Below the pieces are notes generated by a model. The model was not told the origin of the DNA, searched no databases, and saw only the letters and a program-made list of their open reading frames with translations. Source: SR-FBR-E99 sp963732365 (GTDB lineage Bacteria; Bacteroidota; Bacteroidia; Bacteroidales; VadinHA17). Taken from it: a DNA stretch of 64,000 nucleotides. The stretch covers positions 1,302,001 through 1,366,000 of the forward strand of contig CAVSZC010000005.1 of the NCBI GenBank assembly GCA_963732365.1, given 5' to 3'. A program made the position numbers and the translations under genes. The first letter of the stretch is position 1. Each line of letters begins with the position of its first letter. This document shows, in pieces, positions 7,593 to 14,698 of the stretch.

Positions 7593-8579
7593 TTGTCAGC
7601 AAAGACTAAATATCTGATCGGTTTGTTCATCATCGTTTCTGTTTTTGCCAGAGGTCAGGACCCCCAATTCTCCCAGTTCTACGCGAATCAACTTTACCTT
7701 TCTCCCTCCTTCGCCGGAGCTACAGAAGACAACCGTATATCCCTGAACTGGAGAAACCAGTGGCCTGCAATACCAGGCGTATTCCATACCTACAGCTTCT
7801 CATTCGATAAGGCCATCCCCAGCTTCAATTCAGGTATCGGCATCCTTGCGACCTATGATGTGGCAGGCTCCGGTGACCTGAGCACAACAAACCTTGGTCT
7901 GCTCTATTCATATGACTTCCAGATAAGCGACGAATGGCATATAAGGCCAGGGGTGAGCTTCAAATTTACCTACCTGGGTCTGGACCTTACCAAACTGGTT
8001 TGGAACAGCCAGATTACAACGGGCGGAACCCTCCCCTCAATAACCCCTCCGCCGTTTGACAACATTGCAGATATTGACTTCTCTGCCTCTGCCCTGATTT
8101 ACAGTCCGCGAATATGGGGGGGCTTTACCGTCGATCACCTGCTCACACCAAAAACCTCATTCTGGGGTGATGAATCAACATTACCGGTCAAGGTTGACCT
8201 TTACGGCGGATTCCAGATATTGAGCCGCGGCCGTCTCAGGACCAAACTGACACAGGTAATGTCTGTTGCCGCGAATGTTATGTTCCAGGGCAAGTTCTAC
8301 CAGTCTGACGTCGGGCTCTATTATTTCCAGGAGCCCCTGGTCTTTGGCGTGTGGTACAGGGGTATACCCTTCGTTACCTCACAGGCAGGCGATGCTGTCA
8401 TTGGCATGGTTGGCATCAAGACTGACCAGCTCAACATAGGCGTAAGCTATGACTTCACCATCTCGAATCTGATAACATCCACCGGCGGGGCGATAGAGAT
8501 TTCGCTTATATATTCGTTCCTGTCATCACAGATCAAGGGAGCAAGGAAGATACACGCCATCCCCTGTCCCGAGTTCTGA
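7593..8579 (+). CDS. PorP/SprF family type IX secretion-associated outer-membrane protein
   Basis: 328 residues from a TTG codon; an in-frame stop lies 13 bases upstream and no ATG offers a signal peptide, so TTG is the likely start. The N terminus (KTKYLIGLFIIVSVFARGQDP) is a signal peptide. The family opening QDPQFSQFYANQLYLSPSFAG is unmistakable, followed by alternating amphipathic strands of an outer-membrane barrel and the segment VSFKFTYLGLDLTKLVWNS. SprF-type proteins partner with T9SS type B cargo proteins and attach them at the surface. The gene directly upstream encodes such a type B cargo, so a cargo-anchor pair is likely. Confidence 0.92.
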   Translation: MSAKTKYLIGLFIIVSVFARGQDPQFSQFYANQLYLSPSFAGATEDNRISLNWRNQWPAIPGVFHTYSFSFDKAIPSFNSGIGILATYDVAGSGDLSTTNLGLLYSYDFQISDEWHIRPGVSFKFTYLGLDLTKLVWNSQITTGGTLPSITPPPFDNIADIDFSASALIYSPRIWGGFTVDHLLTPKTSFWGDESTLPVKVDLYGGFQILSRGRLRTKLTQVMSVAANVMFQGKFYQSDVGLYYFQEPLVFGVWYRGIPFVTSQAGDAVIGMVGIKTDQLNIGVSYDFTISNLITSTGGAIEISLIYSFLSSQIKGARKIHAIPCPEF

Positions 8580-8685
8580 CAACCCTGCATTGTCGCTTCA
8601 CCCATCTGCATCACAACCCATTTTCATATTTAAAATTTGTGTATGTTTGTGCACAAATTGTTAAACTCTAATCTGATACCTGAAA

Positions 8686-9282
8686 ATGAATAAATCATCA
8701 TTTATGAGAAACACCATGGCAGCATCAGCCGTAGCGCTCATAGGTCTTCTGGCTTTAACAGGCTGCAAGACTGACGCGGGCACCGCCGGGAATGCCAAAT
8801 CTGTTGACGGGAAGGGCATTGCGTTTGTTGAGCTCGACTCCGTCATTGCCAATTTTGACATGGCAAAAGATATTACGGATCAACTGGGGGAGAAACAGAG
8901 AAACTCCGAGGCTGAGCTGACAGCCAAGTCTCAGGCTTTTGACCGTGACGTAAGGGATTACCAGAACAAGGCTCAGAAAGGTCTTATCACCAGGGCAACA
9001 GCGGCCGAGATGGAGCAGACACTGGCACAGCAGCAGCAGAGCCTGCTTGCACTACGCGATGAGATGGCCCTCAACCTCAATGAAGAGAGTGTTGTCGCCC
9101 AGAGACAGGTGCTTGAATATATCAACCTGTACCTGGCTGAATTTAATGAGGATCATAACTTTCAGTATATCCTGGCAAAACAGTTCCCGGGCCCCATCCT
9201 TTACAGTGATACAACTCTTGACATCACTGTCGAAGTCATCGCCGGGCTGAACGCCAAATATAACTCTGAGAAGAAGAAATAA
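8686..9282 (+). CDS. OmpH/Skp-like periplasmic lipoprotein
   Basis: 198 residues. The signal sequence ends in a lipobox LALTGC with Cys27, so the protein is lipid-anchored. From residue 43 it follows the OmpH pattern: IAFVELDSVIANFDMAKDI, then a long alpha-helical coiled coil of about 100 residues rich in Gln, Glu and Ala (EMEQTLAQQQQSLLAL), ending in YILAKQFPGPILYSDTTLDIT. Skp/OmpH proteins are chaperones of outer-membrane proteins in the periplasm; lipidated versions are frequent in Bacteroidetes. It stands alone, convergent with a DivIC-like gene whose stop lies three bases away. Confidence 0.85.
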   Translation: MNKSSFMRNTMAASAVALIGLLALTGCKTDAGTAGNAKSVDGKGIAFVELDSVIANFDMAKDITDQLGEKQRNSEAELTAKSQAFDRDVRDYQNKAQKGLITRATAAEMEQTLAQQQQSLLALRDEMALNLNEESVVAQRQVLEYINLYLAEFNEDHNFQYILAKQFPGPILYSDTTLDITVEVIAGLNAKYNSEKKK

Positions 9283-9284
9283 TA

Positions 9285-9704
9285 TCAGCGGTTTTTTGAG
9301 CTGCCCGGAGCCCGCCTGTCAGCGGGCTTCGCTGTTTTGGATACCTTCCTGTCACGCCGTATCTTACGCTCCTCACCCGGGCTGACTATAATAAACAGGT
9401 CTTCATCAGGCTTCTTCATCAGATACTGCTCCCTGGCAAATTTCTCCAGGTTTTCATTGCTGGTCCGCAGTTCGTCCAGCTTCCTCCTGTCTTCCTCGAT
9501 ACGCCCCATATAAAACTCCTTCTCCCTGACGAGCCTGTTGCGGGTACGCAGATCACGCACCCTGGAGATAAAGTTGTTTGGATCGATGAGAATGACCCAT
9601 ATAAGAAAGATAATCAGCGTGATGATATACCTGTTCTTCATCCAGGCAGGCATCCTGTCCCGCAGGCTGTTAAAACTGAACCGTGTCCAGAAATCGGGTT
9701 TCAC
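9285..9704 (-). CDS. FtsB/DivIC-like septum formation protein
   Basis: 139 residues from a GTG start; a shorter start at Met18 is possible. A short basic N terminus precedes one membrane segment (YIITLIIFLIWVILI, about 27-41). A coiled coil follows (RTRNRLVREKEFYMGRIEE...), with the FtsB/DivIC end motif FAREQYLMKKPDEDLFII. The C terminus is a basic, disordered tail of about 30 residues. These bitopic proteins join FtsL and FtsQ-type proteins in the divisome. No other cell-division gene is close, which is common for divIC in Bacteroidetes. The protein name is by family pattern, not by a proven orthologue. Confidence 0.83.
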   Translation of the reverse strand: MKPDFWTRFSFNSLRDRMPAWMKNRYIITLIIFLIWVILIDPNNFISRVRDLRTRNRLVREKEFYMGRIEEDRRKLDELRTSNENLEKFAREQYLMKKPDEDLFIIVSPGEERKIRRDRKVSKTAKPADRRAPGSSKNR

Positions 9705-9734
9705 CTCTCGATAAGATAATTCTGTAAAACAATA

Positions 9735-9938
9735 TCAGCCGCCACTCATAAGGTAGATTACCTGCACATCGTCACCGTCACCGATTCGTTCTTCATCATA
9801 GCTGTCACGGTTGATGAGTCTCCCGTTTATCTTTACTATCCTGAGTTTGAAGGTATATCTCTTCATCTCCAGCAGTTCTGAAACGGTAATGCTCTCACCG
9901 CTGACGGTCAGCGGTTCGTTGTTAAGTGTGATCTCCAT
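9735..9938 (-). CDS. ThiS/MoaD-type sulfur carrier protein
   Basis: 67 residues with the beta-grasp pattern of ThiS: MEITLNNEPLTV, TVSELLEM, VKINGRLINRDSYDEERIGDGD and a C-terminal Gly-Gly that is adenylated and thiocarboxylated in this family. ThiS donates sulfur to the thiazole of thiamin; MoaD-like relatives donate it to molybdopterin. No thi gene is nearby. Instead the gene diverges from a tungsten/molybdopterin oxidoreductase (AOR), so a role in building that cofactor is worth considering. Automatic annotation would be thiS. Confidence 0.85.
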   Translation of the reverse strand: MEITLNNEPLTVSGESITVSELLEMKRYTFKLRIVKINGRLINRDSYDEERIGDGDDVQVIYLMSGG

Positions 9939-10017
9939 GAATGCTCTTCGCTTCGCCTGATTCCTTGAGGCAAATATACTGACTTAGTATCGTATTTCAA
10001 GCCATCACTGCTCACAC

Positions 10018-10194
10018 AGAAGACGGAAGACGGAAGACAGAAGACAGAAGACAGAAGACGGAAGACGGAAGACGGAAGACGGAAGACGGAAGACGGAAGA
10101 CGGAAGACGGAAGACGGAAGACGCAAATCGCAAATTGCAAATTGCAAATTGCAAATCCTCCTTCCCCTGCGCCTACTACCTACTGCCTATTGCC
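10018..10194. repeat. GACGGAA and GCAAATT heptamer arrays upstream of the AOR gene
   Basis: From 10018 to 10121 the unit GACGGAA (variant GACAGAA) is repeated about fifteen times. It changes at 10122-10157 into GCAAATC/GCAAATT units and then into CTACTGC-like units to 10194. Period is 7 throughout although the unit sequence changes. Confidence 0.92.
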
Positions 10195-10259
10195 TTATCC
10201 TTCGTTATGCAATAAAATTCATATTGACTATTGTCATTAGATTGCGCATATTTATGCAT

Positions 10260-10267
10260 TACCTTTG
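10260..10267 (+). promoter_or_regulatory. Bacteroidetes-type -7 box before the AOR gene
   Basis: TACCTTTG matches TAnnTTTG exactly and ends 31 bases before the ATG at 10299. TTG triplets upstream are 15 and 26 bases away, off the ideal 19-21, so the -33 element is uncertain. The box lies just after the heptamer arrays. Confidence 0.45.
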
Positions 10268-10298
10268 TAATAGAACCGGCAAATCAATTGAGATCACC

Positions 10299-12452
10299 AT
10301 GGATATAAACGAGATCAGATCAAAACACAAGCTCCTCAGGAGATGGGAATACAAATGGACACCTCTTGACAAAGGCTACACCGACAAGTCACTGTATATC
10401 AACGTGGGAACATTTGATATAAAGGAGAAGGATATACCCCTTGCAATGAAGGAGAAATTCATCGGGGGGAAGGGCTATGGCCTTCGCTATCTCTGGGATG
10501 CCACCAGGCCGGAGACAAAATGGAACGACCCTGAGAATGAGATCGTGATATCATCGGGTCCTATAGGAGGCATCACACAATACTCCGGCACGGGCAAGTC
10601 GCTTGTCGTGTCTGTCTCACCGCAGACTGACTCCATCATGGACAGCAACGTTGGAGGATTCTTCGGTCCCTTCCTGAAGTTCTCCGGTTTTGATGCACTT
10701 GAGCTGCAGGGCAAGTCAGCCCGCGACGTCATCATATACATCAACGGCGTGGATCATTATGTCGAAATCTTCGAGGCTCCGGCAGAGGCACTTGACAGTC
10801 ATCTTCTCGCCGAACAGCTCACGGAGATGTTTGCTGACAATGATTCCGACAAGAAAAATATCGGCGTTGTATCGGCAGGCTCGGCTGCTGAACATTCGCT
10901 CATAGGCATGCTCAACTTCAGCTTCTATGACCCGAAACGAAAGAAGGTAAGGCTGAAGCAGGCCGGCCGGGGTGGTATCGGTACCGTCTTCCGCGACAAG
11001 AAGATAAAGGCTATGGTCTGCAAGATCCCCGGGGTCAAGGGTAACCTGAATAATGTCGTTGACCTTGAGGCTATCATGGAACGCGGGCGACGCTTCAACC
11101 GTGAGATGCGCGAGCTCGATGACAAGCAGTGCCGTATGCGTAAGGTGGGAACAGCACACCTCATGGAGGTGATGGATGACCATGACCTTCTGCCAACACA
11201 TAACTACAAATTCGGGTCTCATAAGGATTCGCCAAAGATCGACTCGGCGGTGTGGACCTCCTTCTTTACACAGGGCATACCTGACGGCTGCTGGATAGGA
11301 TGTAACATGGCATGTTCCAAGGCCGTTGACGATTTTGTCCTTAGCACCGGCCCATACAAGGGACAGTCAGTCATGGTTGACGGACCGGAGTATGAAAATG
11401 CTGCGGGCCTCGGATCGAACGGAGGCTTCTTCGATCCACGCTATATTATCGAAGCAAACTTCTACTGTGACACCTATGGCATCTGTACCATAACCTGGGG
11501 CACATGCCTGGCGTTTATCATGGAGTGCTATGAGAACGGCATCCTCAACAAGGAGCGGACAGGCGGGCTTGAGCTCACCTTCGGCAACATACCCCCTGCA
11601 CTGGAGCTGCTGCACCAGGTGGCGCGCGGCGAGGGATTCGGCAAGATAGCCGGACAGGGCGTCCGCCGCATGAAGAAGATATTCGCAGAGAACGGCTGGG
11701 GTGACCCTGCCTTCATGCAGGACATCGGTATGGAGAACAAGGGACTGGAGTATTCGCAGTATATGTCGAAGGAGTCGCTGGCACAGCAGGGAGGCTATGC
11801 CCTCACGAACAAAGGACCGCAACACGACGAGGCATGGCTGATATTCATGGATATGGTGAACAATCATATCCCCACCTTCGAGAACAAGGCTGAGGCGCTC
11901 CATTATTTCCCGATGTTCCGCACATGGTTCGGCCTCGTTGGACTGTGCAAACTGCCCTGGAACGATGTGGAACCGGAGAACAACGCTGAGACTGATGAGC
12001 CGGCCAAGGTGCCTGAGCATGTGGATAACTATGTGACAATATATAAGGCTGTCACCGGCCGTCCGTTTGACAAGGGGAGGATGATAGAAGACTCGGAAAG
12101 GGTCTATAACTTCCAGCGGGTGTTTAATATACGCCGTGGATACGGACGGCGCAGGGATGATGATCAGCCATACCGTGCATGCGGGCCGGTGACAGTTGAG
12201 GAATACGAGTCAAGGGCCGCACGGTACGACAAGCAGCTGAAGGAAAAGATCGGCTTCGACCCCGCAGGCAAGAGCACGGCAGAGAAGATGAAGGTGCTCC
12301 GCAAATACCGCGAGGCACAGTATGACAGCCTGCGTGATGCGGTCTATAAACGCCGCGGATGGAACAGCAACGGCATCCCGACCATAGAACACCTGAGGAA
12401 GATCGGTATGGATTTTCCCGAGGTCATCGCGGTGGTGAAAGACCTGCAATAA
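10299..12452 (+). CDS. Aldehyde:ferredoxin oxidoreductase family protein (tungsten/molybdopterin)
   Basis: 717 residues from the ATG 10299; in-frame codons upstream fall in the repeat array. Members oxidise aldehydes or carboxylates with a bis-pterin tungsten centre and one [4Fe-4S] cluster. The N-terminal domain shows KFIGGKGYGLRYLWD and SSGPIGG, then a second region GRGGIGTVFRDKKIKA that matches the AOR family pterin-binding pattern. Probable cluster ligands are C331, C335 and C339 (GCWIGCNMACSK) and C550 (GLVGLCKLPW). The first spacing is C-x3-C instead of the C-x2-C known from Pyrococcus AOR. A ThiS/MoaD-like gene diverges upstream. The substrate is not predictable. It fits an anaerobic, ferredoxin-based metabolism. 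Confidence 0.92.
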   Translation: MDINEIRSKHKLLRRWEYKWTPLDKGYTDKSLYINVGTFDIKEKDIPLAMKEKFIGGKGYGLRYLWDATRPETKWNDPENEIVISSGPIGGITQYSGTGKSLVVSVSPQTDSIMDSNVGGFFGPFLKFSGFDALELQGKSARDVIIYINGVDHYVEIFEAPAEALDSHLLAEQLTEMFADNDSDKKNIGVVSAGSAAEHSLIGMLNFSFYDPKRKKVRLKQAGRGGIGTVFRDKKIKAMVCKIPGVKGNLNNVVDLEAIMERGRRFNREMRELDDKQCRMRKVGTAHLMEVMDDHDLLPTHNYKFGSHKDSPKIDSAVWTSFFTQGIPDGCWIGCNMACSKAVDDFVLSTGPYKGQSVMVDGPEYENAAGLGSNGGFFDPRYIIEANFYCDTYGICTITWGTCLAFIMECYENGILNKERTGGLELTFGNIPPALELLHQVARGEGFGKIAGQGVRRMKKIFAENGWGDPAFMQDIGMENKGLEYSQYMSKESLAQQGGYALTNKGPQHDEAWLIFMDMVNNHIPTFENKAEALHYFPMFRTWFGLVGLCKLPWNDVEPENNAETDEPAKVPEHVDNYVTIYKAVTGRPFDKGRMIEDSERVYNFQRVFNIRRGYGRRRDDDQPYRACGPVTVEEYESRAARYDKQLKEKIGFDPAGKSTAEKMKVLRKYREAQYDSLRDAVYKRRGWNSNGIPTIEHLRKIGMDFPEVIAVVKDLQ

Positions 12453-12482
12453 ACTTATTGTACTTGGTGTATCGACGCCCTG

Positions 12483-12510
12483 GTAGAGACGTTGCATGCA
12501 ACGTCTCTAC
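12483..12510. repeat. Perfect 28-base palindrome
   Basis: Two 14-base arms, GTAGAGACGTTGCA and its exact reverse complement, meet without a spacer at 12496/12497. It lies 30 bases after the AOR stop and is followed by a T-rich stretch, so it could form a hairpin ending the AOR transcript. From general memory, similar palindromes recur between genes in Bacteroidetes and cyanobacteria, so it may be a dispersed element. Confidence 0.85.
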
Positions 12511-12614
12511 GGGTATTTTGTATTTTATTATCAGGAAAAAAAATGTGAATCCTTCATTTTCTATTTTAGCCGGTAATTGATTAACTTGTATCAGATTTGA
12601 AAATTGACCTGATC

Positions 12615-13742
12615 ATGAAAATGGCAAAATATTTAATCTTACTGTGTTCATTTGCAATTTATTGCCAGTTACTGGCTTCGCAGTCCGCCGCTGAACCTGA
12701 GACCTTGAAGCCGGGATCGCTGGCACCTGACTTCAGCCTGCCGGGTGTCGACGGTAAAACATATAACCTTGACAGCTTCGCGAAGGCCAGGGTGCTGGTG
12801 ATAATATTCAGCTGTAACCATTGCCCTACCGCCCAGGCCTATGAGGATCGTATAATTGCCCTGGCCAATGACTACAGCCCTTCAGGTGTCGAAGTGGTGA
12901 TGATATCTCCCAACTCAGTCAAGGCGCTGAGCCTTGCTGAACTGGGCTATTCAGACATGGGCGACAGCTTCGAAGAGATGAAGCAGCGTGCTGCCGACAA
13001 GAAGTTCCCCTTCCCCTATCTCTACGACGGAGACAGGCAGGAGGCAGCCCTTGCCTATGGCCCTGTGGCCACACCCCACTGCTTTGTCTTTGACAGCAAA
13101 AGGATACTGCGATATGTCGGGCGCATCGATGCCGGCGAGAAACCGGGAACAGGATCAGGAGAAGATATCAGGAGGGCTGTCGATGAGGTACTTGCCGGCC
13201 AGCAGGTCACAACACCCGAGACCAAAGTCTTCGGCTGCTCGGTCAAGTGGTCATGGAAAGACGAATACACCGTAAAGCTGAACAAGGAGTGGGCCGCGGA
13301 ACCTGTCACCCTTGAGGCTGTCGATGCCGGTTTCATCAGCGAGCTCGTAGCCAACAGGAGCGACAAGGTAAGGATGATAACCGTATGGGCCAGCTGGTGC
13401 GGCCCCTGTCTCATGGAGATGCCTGACATGGTAATAACAGACCGCATGTACCGTCACCGTCCCTTTGAGTTCATAACCATCAGTGCAGACAAGCCCGAGA
13501 AGATAAGTGAAGTACTGCGCATCCTCACAGAAAACCAGGCTTCAAACAAAAACTACATCTTTAACAAGGACGAGGTCTTTGAGCTCATCGAGGCAGTGGA
13601 CAAAGAATGGCGCGGAGCACTCCCATACACCATGATCGTTGAGCCGGGCGGCAAGGTCATCTACAGAAAACAGGATACCATCAACCCTCTTGAGATAAGA
13701 AAGCTGATAGTGGAAAGCAGTTATCTTGGAAGATATTACTGA
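12615..13742 (+). CDS. Exported protein with two thioredoxin-fold domains
   Basis: 375 residues from the ATG 12615, with a signal peptide (YLILLCSFAIYCQLLASQ). Domain 1 (about 35-195) is AhpC/TSA-redoxin-like with the motif SCNHCPTAQAY, a CxxC in the resolving or peroxidatic position. Domain 2 (about 235-370) is TlpA-like with the canonical WASWCGPCLMEMPD. A redox relay in the periplasm, passing electrons between two thiol sites, is a reasonable inference. ResA/TlpA proteins of Bacteroidetes assist cytochrome maturation or general disulfide reduction. The gene is isolated, so its partner is unknown. The in-frame TTG at 12597 is a less likely start. Confidence 0.85.
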   Translation: MKMAKYLILLCSFAIYCQLLASQSAAEPETLKPGSLAPDFSLPGVDGKTYNLDSFAKARVLVIIFSCNHCPTAQAYEDRIIALANDYSPSGVEVVMISPNSVKALSLAELGYSDMGDSFEEMKQRAADKKFPFPYLYDGDRQEAALAYGPVATPHCFVFDSKRILRYVGRIDAGEKPGTGSGEDIRRAVDEVLAGQQVTTPETKVFGCSVKWSWKDEYTVKLNKEWAAEPVTLEAVDAGFISELVANRSDKVRMITVWASWCGPCLMEMPDMVITDRMYRHRPFEFITISADKPEKISEVLRILTENQASNKNYIFNKDEVFELIEAVDKEWRGALPYTMIVEPGGKVIYRKQDTINPLEIRKLIVESSYLGRYY

Positions 13743-13748
13743 TTTATT

Positions 13749-14069
13749 CTAGGTTGCTGACTGTGGCTTTTTTGGCCTGGCAGGGCGACGTTTGGCGCGT
13801 GCCATGGCTTCCGATTCAAGCTTGGTGATCCTCTGTTTCAGCTCGTTCTCTTCGGTCTCAAGCTTTTCAATCTTGTGCTTCAGGGCTATCTTGTCTGACT
13901 CGAGGGAACTGATCATCTGCCTCAGCCCATTGTTCTCATTTTCAAGCTCTGCGCATCGCTTGCATTTCATTGCTTTTCTTACATAATAACCTATCAGGAA
14001 CCCCAGGGCTGCCGCTCCGAGCAGCACTATGATAATGAATGCCAGGTCGGCTGTAAAACGTTCTGCCAT
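13749..14069 (-). CDS. Small bitopic membrane protein with coiled coil
   Basis: 106 residues. A membrane helix occupies residues 9-28 (LAFIIIVLLGAAALGFLIGY). It is followed by KCKRC and a regular heptad coiled coil (residues 43-90, LENENNGLRQ ... KITKLESEA) and a basic Pro/Lys/Arg tail that probably faces the cytoplasm. No known family is recognised. It follows the OmpA-like gene by six bases on the same strand and is probably co-transcribed with it. A structural or scaffolding role at the envelope is possible but not shown. Confidence 0.7.
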   Translation of the reverse strand: MAERFTADLAFIIIVLLGAAALGFLIGYYVRKAMKCKRCAELENENNGLRQMISSLESDKIALKHKIEKLETEENELKQRITKLESEAMARAKRRPARPKKPQSAT

Positions 14070-14075
14070 GACTTT

Positions 14076-14609
14076 TTATATTTTTGTTTGAATTTCAGTT
14101 CTTCTGTTCATCTCTCTCCCCTCGGGAGTGCTGTTGTCGCCAGCAGGCTCAGAGGCGCCTTTTGCCACGGTCTCTATCTGTGCTCCGTCTATTCCCGTGG
14201 TGAGGATAAGCCAGTTTTTTACAAACCTTGCCCTCAGCTCGCTGAGCATCATATTATACTTATCCGGTCCGGCATTGTCGGCATGACCGGTGATCACAAT
14301 CCTCGCGTCAGGGTAGTTGTCCAGGTAAAGCTTCAGCTTCTCAGTGTAGCCGGGAGCTACAGAACTCATGTCAGCTGATGCCCGGGCTGTCTCGAAATAG
14401 ATCTTCTGCGTCCCGGCACCCGCCACGAAGGCCCTGGCCTCTTCTGACGCGGCAATAAGTGCCAGGCGGGGGGCGTCTGCCTTCTCGGCTATCGCTGCAG
14501 GATTAGGTGAGTTGCGACAATCACACATGGTCCTGCACACAAACCAGTACGAGGCGCCGGCTATCCAGAGGGCCAGAACCAGTGAAAAAAACAGAATCAG
14601 ATTTTTCAT
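14076..14609 (-). CDS. OmpA C-terminal-domain envelope protein
   Basis: 177 residues. An N-terminal hydrophobic segment (LILFFSLVLALWIAGASYWFV) serves as signal anchor or uncleaved membrane helix, followed by Cys-rich CRTMCDC. The last 110 residues are an OmpA-like peptidoglycan-binding domain: KIYFETARA, ARIVITGHADNAGPDKYNM, LSELRARFVKNWL, and the end pattern GREMNRRTEI. The aspartate and arginine that bind diaminopimelate in OmpA are present (HADN and NRR). It heads a two-gene unit with the coiled-coil protein. A good promoter lies upstream at 14639-14669. Confidence 0.83.
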   Translation of the reverse strand: MKNLILFFSLVLALWIAGASYWFVCRTMCDCRNSPNPAAIAEKADAPRLALIAASEEARAFVAGAGTQKIYFETARASADMSSVAPGYTEKLKLYLDNYPDARIVITGHADNAGPDKYNMMLSELRARFVKNWLILTTGIDGAQIETVAKGASEPAGDNSTPEGREMNRRTEIQTKI

Positions 14610-14638
14610 AACTCTATGATCTTTAATTCAGGATCAAA

Positions 14639-14669
14639 TAAAGTTATGGCAAATAATAATACAAGTCAA
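14639..14669 (-). promoter_or_regulatory. Promoter for the OmpA-like gene
   Basis: On the minus strand TTG (14669-14667), 20 bases, then TAACTTTA (14646-14639). This matches the Bacteroidetes TTG-N19/21-TAnnTTTG promoter except for the last base, and ends 29 bases before the ATG at 14609. Confidence 0.5.
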
Positions 14670-14698
14670 GTATTTCTTCCCTCCGGGTGGAAGGGTGG

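Noticed and set aside
9908..10147. Minus-strand ORF with repeated Leu-Pro-Ser-Ser-Val-Phe-Arg
   Set aside because: It is the translation of the heptamer array; it has no independent coding character and overlaps the ThiS start.
10018..10157. Regular repeats that might be a CRISPR array
   Set aside because: Units are 7 bases, contiguous and degenerate, without spacers of constant length and without cas genes.
11367..12020. Long open frame opposite the AOR gene (217 codons)
   Set aside because: It is a shadow of the AOR gene on the other strand, with no recognisable domain.
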